From Pandoraea pnomenusa (GTDB lineage: Bacteria; Pseudomonadota; Gammaproteobacteria; Burkholderiales; Burkholderiaceae): 64,000 nt of DNA. Below the pieces are notes generated by a model. It saw only the letters and a list, made by a program, of their open reading frames with translations, was not told the origin of the DNA and did no database searches. Every line of letters begins with the position of its first letter. Within the stretch, counting starts at the first letter, position 1. Position numbers and translations under genes: made by a program. The DNA lies in the NCBI RefSeq assembly GCF_000767615.3, contig NZ_CP009553.3, positions 5,270,001 to 5,334,000 on the forward strand. Direction: 5' to 3'. Of the stretch, positions 1 to 9,574 are shown in pieces.

Positions 1-247
1 CGGCCGCGGTGTCGCCGGTATGGTCGGCGTGCGCCTGCATCCTGTCGATCTTCGCTTCGCCCTTCTCGAGCCTGGAGGCTTCGTGCGTGGTCAGTTGACC
101 GCTCTTGAGCCCGTTCTCGATGCGTTGCTGCTGCTGGATGTCACGTGCGGTTTGCGTGGCAGTGCCCTGTGCAAACGCCTGCGAGGCGAACACACCGCCG
201 AGGGCAACGGTCACGGCGCTCAGAATCAGGGTTTTACGGACGTTCAT
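1..247 (-). CDS. Small exported protein, partial (C-terminus outside window)
   Basis: Reading leftward from an ATG at 247, the frame stays open to the window edge. It gives a typical Sec signal peptide of about 26 residues (basic MNVRK, hydrophobic core, cleavage after SQAFA), then a charged, Gln-rich helical segment (TARDIQQQQRIENGLKSG). A ribosome site AAGGA lies about 8 nt before the ATG. The mature part resembles small periplasmic Burkholderiales proteins of unknown role with repeated 'RIENGLKSGQLT...EA' helices. I do not assign a function. Only about 82 codons are visible. Confidence 0.7.
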   Translation of the reverse strand, partial: MNVRKTLILSAVTVALGGVFASQAFAQGTATQTARDIQQQQRIENGLKSGQLTTHEASRLEKGEAKIDRMQAHADHTGDTAA

Positions 248-628
248 GATGGAATCCTTAGTGGCTTTGCAATGCTCGATGGACGCCTGAACACCACGAT
301 ATCGGGTGGGTTCGGCAAACCGGCGGGGACGCTCGGCGGTGGCGGGATTGCCAACGATTCGCCGCGTCCTTATGCGGATTAACGGCGGACCGCGAGACCG
401 CGCCGACAGCGACCGTGTAACCGCGCAGTCCGAAAAGTAACGGCTTGTAATCGGCGCGTCGTGGCCGATTCGCGCCAGGTCCCTGAAATCGCTGGGACAC
501 CCGCAGACAGCGCGGTAACGATTTGATACAGTGATGCCCATTTGGCCGGCACGTCACCCTTTGCGCGTGTCACCCCGTTACTCTCAGCCCCCTTTCGCGA
601 CCCCGCGATTCAAGAAGGAGCCTCAACC
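248..628. other. Intergenic region, no gene seen
   Basis: This stretch lies between the divergent partial exported-protein gene and doxX. Short open frames exist on both strands but lack ribosome sites and recognisable products. It should hold the two divergent promoters. I see no convincing -35/-10 pair. Confidence 0.5.
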
Positions 629-1036
629 ATGCAGAGCACCAGAGACGACCTCGGCAAACTGATCCTGCGCCTCACCCTCGGTATCCTGCTGCTGTTTCAC
701 GGCATCAACAAAGTCATCAACGGCGTGGGGTTCATCCAGGGCATGATCACGTCGCACGGTCTGCCGGGCTGGCTCGCCTACGGTGTCTATCTGGGCGAGG
801 TGCTCGCGCCGGTGCTGCTGATCCTGGGCGTGCTCACCCGACTGGGCGGCCTGCTCGTCGTGGGCAACATGATCATCGCCTTCACCCTGGTTCACTTCGG
901 TCAGCTCGGCGACCTCGCGAAGACCGGCGGCTGGGCGCTTGAACTCCAGGGCTTCTACCTGTTCGCCGGCCTTTGCGTGATGCTCTTCGGCGCTGGTCGA
1001 TACAGCGTGTCGGGCGGTCGCGGCGCCTGGGACTGA
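629..1036 (+). CDS. DoxX family inner-membrane protein
   Basis: A 135-residue protein of the DoxX/DoxD family (four-helix inner-membrane proteins, several linked to redox or thiol stress; exact role here unknown). Visible signs are the N-terminal helix with LRLTLGILLLFHGINKV, which is the usual DoxX opening, then three further hydrophobic segments and the internal GVYLGEVLAPVLLILG stretch. The start is the ATG at 629, preceded by AAGGAG 8 nt upstream; an upstream in-frame extension lacks a ribosome site. It is monocistronic and followed by a strong hairpin. Confidence 0.88.
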   Translation: MQSTRDDLGKLILRLTLGILLLFHGINKVINGVGFIQGMITSHGLPGWLAYGVYLGEVLAPVLLILGVLTRLGGLLVVGNMIIAFTLVHFGQLGDLAKTGGWALELQGFYLFAGLCVMLFGAGRYSVSGGRGAWD

Positions 1037-1094
1037 TTTCATCGGTCGTCCACCGACAGCCCATCGCTCGCGTCGTGTCGCGCGACGGCTTGAT

Positions 1095-1131
1095 CGGCCC
1101 GCCCTTGTCGCTCGACGGCAAGGGCGGGCCG
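1095..1131 (+). terminator. Strong hairpin after doxX
   Basis: Perfect 13-bp inverted repeat: arms 1095-1107 and 1119-1131 (CGGCCCGCCCTTG and its complement) with an 11-nt loop. There is no uninterrupted T tract behind it, so it may be a transcript-stabilising or Rho-assisted terminator. Confidence 0.5.
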
Positions 1132-1267
1132 AGTCGTTTCGGAATATTGCGAATGTCGGCGCTGGTAACGTCAGGTAATACAGCGGTTGCACTTTGCAAC
1201 TTCTTCGCCGCGACGATGACTTACTCTGAAACTGCCAATTCCGGCAGTACCCAAAGGAGTTAACACC

Positions 1268-1837
1268 ATGCGCAAACTGAAGATCGCCGCCGCCTCCGTC
1301 GCCCTCGCCGCCCTGACCGCCACTTCGATGGTCGGTCTGGCGCACGCCGCAGATGCCACGGCCCCGGCAACGGGACCGAATGCCGCCATGCATCACATGC
1401 GCGGCGAACATGGCCCCTGGGGCCTGGGCAACATTCGCCAGTTGCACGATCAATTGAAGCTCAACCCGCAGCAGGAGCAGGCCTGGCAGCAGGCGGTGAA
1501 CACGTCGAAGCAGAATCGCGACGCCATGCGCAAGAACGGCGAGCAATTCCGCGAGATGTTCGCGCAGGCGAAGGACCAGCAGGTGCTCGATCTGGCCGGC
1601 ATGCGCGCGGCCCGCGAGAAGGTGTTCGATCAGAACCGTCAGCTGCGCAGCCAGACCGAAGACGCCTGGCTCAACGTGTACAACGGCTTGAACAACGATC
1701 AGAAGGTGCTCGTGAGCAACGCCATCAAGGCGCGCTGGGCCAAGATGAAGGCCTGGCACGACAAGGCACGCCAGCACCGCGGTCCGATGCACAAGAGCGC
1801 GCCGGCGACGCAGCCGCCCGCAGGCCAGGCTCAATAA
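1268..1837 (+). CDS. Spy/CpxP-type periplasmic protein with LTXXQ-like motif
   Basis: A 189-residue exported protein. Residues 1-27 form a clear Sec signal peptide ending AHA. The mature part is almost wholly helical and charged, with an LTXXQ-like element (LKLNPQQEQAW) near residue 70 as in the Spy/CpxP chaperone family. These proteins sense or buffer envelope stress and unfolded periplasmic proteins. His-rich patches (AAMHHMRGEHG; QHRGPMHK) could bind metal; this is inference. The ribosome site AAAGGAG precedes the ATG. It is a single gene with its own terminator downstream. Confidence 0.82.
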   Translation: MRKLKIAAASVALAALTATSMVGLAHAADATAPATGPNAAMHHMRGEHGPWGLGNIRQLHDQLKLNPQQEQAWQQAVNTSKQNRDAMRKNGEQFREMFAQAKDQQVLDLAGMRAAREKVFDQNRQLRSQTEDAWLNVYNGLNNDQKVLVSNAIKARWAKMKAWHDKARQHRGPMHKSAPATQPPAGQAQ

Positions 1838-1883
1838 GCGCGAGGCCAGCGCCGCCGGGCGCGATCGCCCGGCATGTCGTGAG

Positions 1884-1926
1884 ACGCCCGGTTCCCGGAT
1901 TGCCCGGGGATCGGGCGTTTTTTTTC
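1884..1926 (+). terminator. Rho-independent terminator after the Spy-like gene
   Basis: GC-rich hairpin with outer arms ACGCCCG and CGGGCGT, followed directly by a run of eight T. It lies between the convergent Spy-like gene and the PKHD hydroxylase gene. The T-run sits on the plus side, so it mainly ends plus-strand transcription. Confidence 0.85.
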
Positions 1927-1970
1927 ATGCAGTGCGGCGAACCGGTTGATGCGTTCGCGCGCGCCCCTCG

Positions 1971-2657
1971 TCAGGTCTCGCTCCAGATGCGCAGCAGGTT
2001 GTGATAACAGCCGACCAGCGTGCGTCTCGCGGTGTCGTCGGCGTCCGTCGAATTCAACCGCTGGATCGCGTTGTCCATGTCGAACAGCAGTGTGCGCTGG
2101 GTGTCGTCTTTCACGAGACTCTGCACCCAGAAGAAGCACCCCACCCGCGTGCCCCGCGTGATCGGGTTCACGCGATGCAGACTCGTCGCCGGGTAGAGCA
2201 CCATGTCGCCCGCCGCCAGCTTCACCTCGTGCGCGCCGTACTGATCCTCGATCACCAGTTCGCCGCCGTCGTATTCCTGCGGCGATGCGAGAAAAAGCGT
2301 GGCCGAGATATCGGTGCGAATGCGCATGCCACTGCCCGGCTGGAGCCGGATCGCCCCGTCGACATGATTGCCGAAGTGCATGCCTTCACCATAGCGGTTG
2401 AACATCGGGGCGTAGACCTTGTTGGGCAGCGCCGCGCTGATGAACAGCGGGTTGCGCTCGAGCGCACCAAGTATCACGTCGCCCAGTTCCCGCGCGACGT
2501 CGGAGCGCTCGTCGATCTGCTGGTTTTGCTTGACGGGCGCCCCCTGATAGCCTGCCGTCGCCAGTCCGTCTACCCAGGCAGGTCCCGCACCGTCGAGCCG
2601 GGCGCGAACCCGGCTCACCTGATCCGGACTGAGGACATTCGGTATGCGCAGCAACAT
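1971..2657 (-). CDS. piuC: PKHD-type Fe(II)/2-oxoglutarate hydroxylase, PiuC/YbiX family
   Basis: A 228-residue cytoplasmic dioxygenase of the family that travels with catecholate siderophore receptors (YbiX beside Fiu in E. coli, PiuC beside PiuA in Pseudomonas). The iron triad is visible as His98-x-Asp100 (NHVDG) and His161 (SLHRVNP), with Arg171 as probable 2-oxoglutarate ligand. The length matches YbiX, which is about 225 residues. The start at 2657 has GAAGGAAAT upstream; a longer frame lacks a site. It begins 35 bp after the receptor gene ends, so the two form one iron-repressed operon. Its substrate is not known. Confidence 0.9.
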   Translation of the reverse strand: MLLRIPNVLSPDQVSRVRARLDGAGPAWVDGLATAGYQGAPVKQNQQIDERSDVARELGDVILGALERNPLFISAALPNKVYAPMFNRYGEGMHFGNHVDGAIRLQPGSGMRIRTDISATLFLASPQEYDGGELVIEDQYGAHEVKLAAGDMVLYPATSLHRVNPITRGTRVGCFFWVQSLVKDDTQRTLLFDMDNAIQRLNSTDADDTARRTLVGCYHNLLRIWSET

Positions 2658-2691
2658 CGACGGATTTCCTTCGAAAGCGATCGGGATTCGA

Positions 2692-4935
2692 TCAGAACCG
2701 GTACGTGCCGGTGAGCATGGCCGTGCGTCCGACACCCGGCACTGCGCGGCCCCCGTCCGACGGAATGAGCGAGTCGAAATACGTCTTGTTGAAGACGTTG
2801 AGCAGGTTCAGGCGGATGTCGTACTTCGGTTGATGATAGGCGACGGTGGCGTCCCAGCGAGTATAGCCGCCCACCCGGATCAGGTTGGTGTTCGCGGCAT
2901 AGCGCATCGACATGTAGTTCATGCCGCCGCCGACTTCCCAGTGTCCGAACGTATAGGTGGACCAGAGGGTCAGGGAATGGCGGGGCGTGTTCGCCAGCGC
3001 GTTGCCCTGCGTGCCGTCATTGGCCTGCACGACCTGCGAGTTCAGGAACATGTACCCGCCCATCACTTGCCAGTTCGGCGTGAGGTGTCCAGTTGCGCTC
3101 ACCTCGGCGCCGCGCACGCGCACCTTGCCCGCGTTGGAGTACTGCCCGGAAGTGCCGGTCTGCGTGCGAGCGTTGTTCTTGGTGATCTGGAACAGTGCAG
3201 TGTTGATCGAGAGATTGTCGTCGAACAGATTCCACTTGCTGCCGACCTCGAACGACTCGTTCGTCTCCGGCGGCAACGCCTGCGTGTTGTTCGTCACGGT
3301 CAGCGCTTCGAGCGACGGATTGAACGACGTGCCGTACGAGAAGTAATACGACTGCGCCTCGCTGGGCTGGTAGATCACGCCCGTGCGCACGCTCGTGTAA
3401 TTGACCGTTTGCGTGGCGTAGCCCGGTGAACTCGTGGTGTTCGAAAGCTGCGCCTTGTAGCGATCCCAGCGCAGGCCGCCCACCCACTTCCAGTGCTTGC
3501 TCAGCGCGATCGTGTCGTTCGCGTAGAACGCCACCGTCTGTGCGCTGCCCTGCGCGAAATTGCCCGCGGTGGTCGTCACGTTCGGCAGATTCGCGTAGTA
3601 CGCCGTGCTATTGGCGGGAATCCAGCCGAGAAACCCCGTGGACTGCCCGGCGCCGGTGCGTGAGTAGGCCTGGTTCTCGTACGTATCGTGCCCGATCTCC
3701 GCCCCGGCGATGAGTGTGTGCGTGAATGGCCCGGTGGTGAACGTTTTCACCACGTCAGTCTGGTTGTAAAGCGACGAGTCGGTGATCTTGCGATCGTGAC
3801 TCTGCAACTGCACCCAGAGCTGATCGAGCGAATACGAGGGAATCCCTGCCGTGCGTCCGACCGGCAGCGCGGTGAAGCCGCCCGAGCCGTTGCGAATGCC
3901 CACCGCGTGCGACGAGGTCTCGATGGCGTCGATGACATAGCGGCTGTACTGCGTCTGGTTGGTAATCTTCAGGCTGTCGTCGACCTTGTGTTCGATCTTC
4001 GCCGAGAAGCTCATCACGTCCTGCACCGTGCGATCGGTCGTCAGGCCGTAGAACTGGTTTTTGGAGATGGGCAGCGGACTGCCGTTGTAGCCCACCGTGC
4101 CGTAGTCCGCCATGTCGCGGTTGTGCTCGATCAGCGCCGAGAGCGTGATCTGCGTGGGGGTACCGATGCCGAGCTTGAGCGTGGGTGCGACGCCCCAGTC
4201 CCGATTGTTCATGACGTCGCGCGTGGTATGGATGTCCTGCGCGAACCCATTGATGCGAAAGGCCGCCGTGTCCGAGAGCGGATGATTGAAGTCGAACGTG
4301 CCGCGATACCTGTCGTTCGTGCCGATGGTGCCCGACACTTCGTTGAGCGGCTTGAGGTTCGCCTGCTTGCTCACCTGGTTGATGACACCCCCGGTCGATC
4401 CGCGGCCGAAGAGCATCGACGACGGCCCCTCGAGCACTTCGATCGAATCGAGATTGAACGTGTCGCGGTAGTACTGGCCGCGATCGCGGAAGCCGTCCAG
4501 ATAAATGTCGGTGCGCGCGGTGAAGCCGCGCAGATTGATGTTGTTGCCGATCTGCCCGCCCTCGGCACCGCCGAGCGTGATGGCGGGCGAATTGCGCAGG
4601 GCATCGGCAAACGACGTTGCGCCCTGCGCCTGCATCACGGCCTTGTCGATCACCGTGACGGACTGCGGAATGTCGCGGATCGCCGTGGGCACCTTGCCGC
4701 CGACGGTAGCCATGTCACGCTGGTACTCGTCGCGAATCGACGCGCCCGACACGTCGGTTTGCGGCAACGTTGCGGCGGGAGCGGCCGGCGTGGTTCCGGA
4801 GGTGGCGGCTTCGGCTACCGTGGTCGCCTCGGAAACGGCCCCGCCCTGCGCGGCGGCCGAAGCGGAACAGGGAATGGCGAGCGGCGTGGCGAAGAGCGCC
4901 ATCATCGTGAGCGCGAGGGGCTTGCGTTGCATCAT
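2692..4935 (-). CDS. TonB-dependent catecholate-type siderophore receptor (Fiu/PiuA-like)
   Basis: A 747-residue outer-membrane receptor importing ferric siderophores with TonB energy. Residues 1-29 are a signal peptide. A plug domain follows, with IRDIPQSVTVIDKAVM, NINLRGFTARTDIYLDGFRD and LEGPSSMLFGRGSTGG, all hallmarks of the siderophore class. A long beta-barrel follows and ends in a C-terminal aromatic (GTYRF), the outer-membrane insertion signature. Linkage to a PiuC/YbiX hydroxylase favours a monomeric-catecholate receptor like Fiu; the ligand is inferred. A Fur-like site overlaps its promoter. Confidence 0.93.
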   Translation of the reverse strand: MMQRKPLALTMMALFATPLAIPCSASAAAQGGAVSEATTVAEAATSGTTPAAPAATLPQTDVSGASIRDEYQRDMATVGGKVPTAIRDIPQSVTVIDKAVMQAQGATSFADALRNSPAITLGGAEGGQIGNNINLRGFTARTDIYLDGFRDRGQYYRDTFNLDSIEVLEGPSSMLFGRGSTGGVINQVSKQANLKPLNEVSGTIGTNDRYRGTFDFNHPLSDTAAFRINGFAQDIHTTRDVMNNRDWGVAPTLKLGIGTPTQITLSALIEHNRDMADYGTVGYNGSPLPISKNQFYGLTTDRTVQDVMSFSAKIEHKVDDSLKITNQTQYSRYVIDAIETSSHAVGIRNGSGGFTALPVGRTAGIPSYSLDQLWVQLQSHDRKITDSSLYNQTDVVKTFTTGPFTHTLIAGAEIGHDTYENQAYSRTGAGQSTGFLGWIPANSTAYYANLPNVTTTAGNFAQGSAQTVAFYANDTIALSKHWKWVGGLRWDRYKAQLSNTTSSPGYATQTVNYTSVRTGVIYQPSEAQSYYFSYGTSFNPSLEALTVTNNTQALPPETNESFEVGSKWNLFDDNLSINTALFQITKNNARTQTGTSGQYSNAGKVRVRGAEVSATGHLTPNWQVMGGYMFLNSQVVQANDGTQGNALANTPRHSLTLWSTYTFGHWEVGGGMNYMSMRYAANTNLIRVGGYTRWDATVAYHQPKYDIRLNLLNVFNKTYFDSLIPSDGGRAVPGVGRTAMLTGTYRF

Positions 4936-4996
4936 GATCGTTGTCGAAGAACGGCAAAATTACCGCCGATAGGTGAGCGAAACAGTCTGGGTCGCG

Positions 4997-5025
4997 AATA
5001 TAAATAAGAATGATTTGCATTTCAA
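4997..5025 (-). promoter_or_regulatory. Promoter with overlapping Fur-like box for the siderophore receptor
   Basis: On the minus strand, TTGAAA (5025-5020) and TATATT (5002-4997) are separated by exactly 17 nt. Across the spacer, 5024-5006 matches the 19-bp Fur consensus at about 12 of 19 positions, with the ATCATT core intact. The placement, about 60 bp before the ATG, is what iron repression needs. Confidence 0.7.
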
Positions 5026-5035
5026 TATCTAATTG

Positions 5036-5666
5036 CTCGACGGCTTCGCTGAATCTCCGCTTGTTTCTCTCGCCATTCGCCATGATTGCGCACCAATGAG
5101 GTGCGCGCCGCGGGTAAGTCACTGAAAGCAAGTGCATTGCGCTTTCGACATGGAAGTCTCGTCGCGGCGGCGGCGTGGATGACTCTACGGGTAATCCCCA
5201 GGTATGCCCGAATCGTGGTTGCATAATTTTTGTGCAGGGCGCACGCGAATACGGCGAGATCCGCGTTTCGACTGACAAGACGTCAGGCGAACAGGCCCCC
5301 CATCGAGCCCCGACGAATGGCATCGATACCGACGGCGTCCGGTTCCCGGTCCAGCGGAAACGCCGTCCCCGCGGAAAGCCGCGTGTATGGCGCAATTCCG
5401 ACAGTTTCGCGAGAATTTCTCAGGTATTTCCGACGGAGTTCATGCGTGTGTTTATACTTCGGTCTGTAATACGTGAAGCATTTGGCCGGAGCCCCCCCGG
5501 AACGGCCTTGGCGTCACGTCGGAGGTCTGGTGGGTTTGGCCCCGAATGCGGTACTCACGCCGCACTCCGAACCGATCGGGCCGGCGCGACGACATCATGA
5601 AATTCGCGACACCGGTGCAACACCTCTGCGTGTGCGCCGGTGTTGCCTATTTGCCGTCCAGGGACA
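5036..5666. other. Long intergenic region before the BTAD regulator
   Basis: About 630 bp between the divergent receptor and regulator genes. Overlapping open frames occur on both strands, but none has a convincing ribosome site or a recognisable protein. Visible structures are a GCGCAC-N7-GTGCGC dyad at 5088-5106, an AT-rich patch near 5222-5232 and a possible -10 (TATACT) near 5453. It probably holds the regulator's leader or promoter. A small RNA cannot be excluded. Confidence 0.4.
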
Positions 5667-8600
5667 ATGCAAGCCACCAGATCGCTCTACCTGCTCGGTC
5701 CAATGCGGGTCGAACAAGGCAAACAAGCCTGCGCCGTGAAGTACACCAAGGCGCGCGGCTTGCTGGCCTATCTCGCCCTGCAGCCGGGTTATCACACCCG
5801 CGGCGCCCTCGCGGACCTGTTCTGGCCCGATGAAGACGGCCAGGGCGGGCGCGACAAGCTCAAGCGCATGCTGTTCCACCTGCGCGACACCCTGGGCGAC
5901 GAACTCTTCGAATCCGACCGCCAGGTCGTACGACTGCGTCCCGAGACGGGGCTGTGGATCGACGCCCACGTGTTCGCGAGCATGATCGAGCAGGCAAGCC
6001 GTTCGCTCGACACCGTCACCGGTCTGGATCTGGCAGCGCAACTGCAGCATCTGGCCGACGCCGTGGCGCTCTATCAGGGACCGTTCCTGCATGGCCTGTC
6101 GGTGCGCGACACGCCTGATCTCGAACAATGGATAGAACTCCAACGCGACGAGTACCAGCGCCGCCGCGTCTTCGGTGAGCGCTTGCTCGCCGACGGTTAC
6201 GCGCGCCTGGGCGATCTCGATCAGGCGCTCGCGCACGCGCGCCAGCTCGTCACGCTCGCGCCGTTCGACGAGTCCGGCTGGCAGTGCCTGCTCGCGTTGC
6301 TGCTGCGCGCCGGTCGCCGCGACGAAGCCGAAACCGAATACCGGCGCCTGTGCGACATCCTGCAGGAGGAACTCGGCGAGCTCCCCGGCAAGGCGCTCAC
6401 GCAGTTGCTGGAGACACCTCCCGCGCGCATGGAACAACGCGCCACCGGTCCGGAACGTCGTCAGTTGACGGTCGTGGCCATCGAGTTCTCGCCCAACGGC
6501 GGCATGGACGATCCCGATCAGTTCGTGGGCATGATGCGCCCGCCGCTCGTGCAATGCGAAACGATCCTGCGCCAGTCGTGGGGCTACACGTTGCGCACGC
6601 CCACTGGCGGCCTGCTTGGCTACTTCGGTTACCCGACCGCGCTGGAAGGCGCCGGGCGCCATGCCGTAGAGGCGGCCATGCGCTGCGTGCACGCCGGCAC
6701 CGCGCACGTCGGCATCGGCGTGGGCGTGCACACCGGCCTGGTCATCAGTTCGGTCGCCGATGACAGCCCCGACACCGGTGGACGCGTTTCACGCTGCGCC
6801 ACGCAGCTCGCCGACCTGGCGCTGCCCGGCGAGGTCGTGGTTTGCGACGCCACGCAGCGACTCATCGGCGTGTCGATCGCCACCACGCCGCACGGCAGCG
6901 TGCGCGAACGCCACGCCAATCGCGACATTCCGGTCTTTCGCGTCAATCCCGACCCGACCCCGGAGCGTCGTTCGCGCCGCCGCGCCGCCATGCTCTTCGG
7001 GCGCGATGCCGCGCTCGCCGACCTGGCGGCCGTGCACGCGGCCGTGCGGGCCGCCAACGCCGGACAAGGCCTGCCCGCACTCGTGATCGGCGAAGCGGGT
7101 ATCGGCAAGTCGGCACTGGTGCGTCACTTCATCGAGACGCGCAGCTTGCGCGCCATCGAACTGACCTGTGCGCAAGACGGCGCCGGCACGCCCTTTCATC
7201 CGATCGCGCGCTGGCTGCGCACGCAGTCGTCGGACGACGCTTCGCAATTGCCGCAACCCGCCCTGCTCGCGCACCGGCGCCTTCGCGCGCTGTTCGACAT
7301 GCAGGCCGACGGCAATGTGCCGCACGCCTGGAAGCAGGCCGTGCTGGACGAAGCGCCCGCCTTGCTCGCCGCCTTGCTGCCCGACGGCGGCGTGCTTGTG
7401 CTCGACGATGCGCACTGGGTCGACCCTTCCACGCAGGAACTGCTCGCGTTCATGGCGGAGAACCCGCCCGCCGGTCGTTTGCTCATTGTCTGCGCGCGCC
7501 CGGAATTCGAACTGCCCTGGCGCCACACGGTGGCACTGCGCCGCATCGATCTGATGCCCCTCGATGCGGGTGCGGCGGCCTCCATCGTGCGCGCCGCCAC
7601 GCCCCGCGTCGCACTGCCGGCGGCGATGCGCGAGCGCATTGTGGCACTCGCCGAGGGGGTGCCGCTGTTCCTTCAGGAACTGGCGCGCGCAACCGCCGCG
7701 CAGCAAGGCGGACGCGGCGCCGCCAGCGCGATGCCCATGCCCGCGAGCCTGCAGGAGCTGATGATGGCGCGCATCGACGCCGCCGGCAGCGCCAAGCCCG
7801 TGGCGCACTTCGCATCGTGTCTTGGCCAGGAGTTCGACACCGCTCTGCTCGCGGCCGCGAGCGGCCGTTCGATGGCGCTCGTCGAGCGCGCGCTCGACAC
7901 GCTCGTCGCCTGCTCGCTCGTGCACCGCCAGGACAACGGACGCTACGTCTTCCGTCATGCGCTGCTGCACAAGGCCGCATACGATGCGCAACCGCAGGAG
8001 CGACGCCAGGACGCCCACCGCCGCATTGCCCTTGCCATGCGCGAACATGGCGCGGCGGCGGTCCATGCGGAGCCTGAAGTGCTTGCCTGGCACTTCCGCC
8101 AGGCCGACGAACCCGACGCCGCGATCGAGCACTATCGTCTCGCCGGCCAGTACGCGACCGAGCGCCAGGCGTTCCGCGAAGCCTGCGCGCACTATCAGAG
8201 CGCGCTCGACGTGCTGCGTCAGACCGGCGGCGGAGCGCAGACCGCGCAGCGCGAACTGCAACTGCGCATGGCGCTCGGCGTGCCGCTCGTCTCGCTGCAT
8301 GGGTACGGTTCGGAGCCCGCGCGTCACAACTTCGAGACCGCGCTGGCCCTGGCGCAGCCGATGGGCGACGACATCGCCCTGTTCCCGGTCTACTGGGGGC
8401 TGTGGCTCGGGTCCAGTTCGTGGAGCGATTTCGACCGCAGCATCGAACTCGCGCGCAAGCTCATTCTGATCGCCGAGCAGGCCGACGCCGCACCACTGCT
8501 CGCGCACGCCTATTACGCACTGGGCAACAGCCTGTGCTGCCACGGCGACTTCGGCGGCGCCGTCACCGCGCTGGAGACCGGGCTCTCGCACTACCGTGCG

Positions 8601-9431
8601 GAGCATGCCGACACCGGCCTAGGCGAAGACGCCCGCATCACCGGGTTGTCGTTCCTGTCGTGGGCCTACTGGTTCACCGGGCGCCACGATGCGTCGCTCT
8701 CGGCCAGCGAGACCGCGCTGGCGTTGGGGCGTCAGAACGGCCGTCGTTACTCGTTCTCGTTCGCCCTGGTGTTCGCGGCGATGTTGCGACGTCTGCGGCG
8801 CGAAGTCGCCTCGGCCGAAGCGCTGGCGAGCGAAGCCACCGAAGTGGCGACGGAGACCGGCGTGGCGCTGTGGGCGCTTGCCGGCCAGACGATTCGCGGT
8901 TGGGCGCTCGCCTCGCGCGGCGACGCGAGCGGGCTCGAACGCATTACGGACAGTGTCGGACGCCTGAGCGAAATCATGGGCGGCGTCGAGGGCATCTTCT
9001 TCGGCATGATGGCCGAGGCGTGCGCGGGCACGGGCGATATCGCGCTCGGTCTGCATGTCACCGAACGCGGCGCGCACGTGGCGGCCCGTCGGGCCGACGG
9101 CCACTGGCAAGCAGAATTCCTGCGCCAGAAGGGCGACTTCCTGCGCGCGGGACATCATCCCATCGACAGCGTGCGCCCGTGGCTCGAACACGCGCTGCAG
9201 ATCGCCCAGGCACAGGCTTCGCCGATGCTCACGCTGCGCGCGGCGCTGAGTCTGCTGCGCCTGGGCGACGACAACCCGCAAGGCGACGCCGACTGTGTCG
9301 CGATCCTGCGCGATGCCCTCGATGCGCTGCATGGCGGCGAGACGCTGGCGGACGTGCAGGAAGCGCGCGCCATGCTCGCGGAAGTCGCGGCGCGGCGGCC
9401 CGAGCGGCGCACCGCCCGATTCGGCAGCTGA
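5667..9431 (+). CDS. Giant BTAD (SARP-like)/cyclase-homology/AAA ATPase/TPR regulator
   Basis: About 1254 residues and probably cytoplasmic. Order: winged-helix OmpR/SARP-like DNA-binding start (SLYLLGPMRVEQ...), BTAD helical domain to about residue 240, class III nucleotide-cyclase homology domain (about 265-420), STAND-type AAA ATPase with Walker A GEAGIGKS near 475 and Walker B VLVLDDAHW near 575, then TPR/MalT-like helical repeats to the end. The cyclase part appears catalytically dead: the usual metal Asp positions read AIEFSPNG and RTPTGGLLGYFG. I prefer the ATG at 5667; a GTG at 5640 in the same frame is possible. No target is evident. The next gene encodes a molybdopterin-fold protein, perhaps a partner. 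Confidence 0.85.
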   Translation: MQATRSLYLLGPMRVEQGKQACAVKYTKARGLLAYLALQPGYHTRGALADLFWPDEDGQGGRDKLKRMLFHLRDTLGDELFESDRQVVRLRPETGLWIDAHVFASMIEQASRSLDTVTGLDLAAQLQHLADAVALYQGPFLHGLSVRDTPDLEQWIELQRDEYQRRRVFGERLLADGYARLGDLDQALAHARQLVTLAPFDESGWQCLLALLLRAGRRDEAETEYRRLCDILQEELGELPGKALTQLLETPPARMEQRATGPERRQLTVVAIEFSPNGGMDDPDQFVGMMRPPLVQCETILRQSWGYTLRTPTGGLLGYFGYPTALEGAGRHAVEAAMRCVHAGTAHVGIGVGVHTGLVISSVADDSPDTGGRVSRCATQLADLALPGEVVVCDATQRLIGVSIATTPHGSVRERHANRDIPVFRVNPDPTPERRSRRRAAMLFGRDAALADLAAVHAAVRAANAGQGLPALVIGEAGIGKSALVRHFIETRSLRAIELTCAQDGAGTPFHPIARWLRTQSSDDASQLPQPALLAHRRLRALFDMQADGNVPHAWKQAVLDEAPALLAALLPDGGVLVLDDAHWVDPSTQELLAFMAENPPAGRLLIVCARPEFELPWRHTVALRRIDLMPLDAGAAASIVRAATPRVALPAAMRERIVALAEGVPLFLQELARATAAQQGGRGAASAMPMPASLQELMMARIDAAGSAKPVAHFASCLGQEFDTALLAAASGRSMALVERALDTLVACSLVHRQDNGRYVFRHALLHKAAYDAQPQERRQDAHRRIALAMREHGAAAVHAEPEVLAWHFRQADEPDAAIEHYRLAGQYATERQAFREACAHYQSALDVLRQTGGGAQTAQRELQLRMALGVPLVSLHGYGSEPARHNFETALALAQPMGDDIALFPVYWGLWLGSSSWSDFDRSIELARKLILIAEQADAAPLLAHAYYALGNSLCCHGDFGGAVTALETGLSHYRAEHADTGLGEDARITGLSFLSWAYWFTGRHDASLSASETALALGRQNGRRYSFSFALVFAAMLRRLRREVASAEALASEATEVATETGVALWALAGQTIRGWALASRGDASGLERITDSVGRLSEIMGGVEGIFFGMMAEACAGTGDIALGLHVTERGAHVAARRADGHWQAEFLRQKGDFLRAGHHPIDSVRPWLEHALQIAQAQASPMLTLRAALSLLRLGDDNPQGDADCVAILRDALDALHGGETLADVQEARAMLAEVAARRPERRTARFGS

Positions 9432-9574
9432 GCGGGCCGCCGCACCGGCTCGCCGGTGGCGTGCGTCGCCCGCCCATTTAAATAGGGGCTATCAGGCGGA
9501 TCGTATGTCCGGGCGGCGCCCGGTCGCTATATTGGGACGGCCGGTGCCCCCAATTCACCTACGCCTAATCCGTC

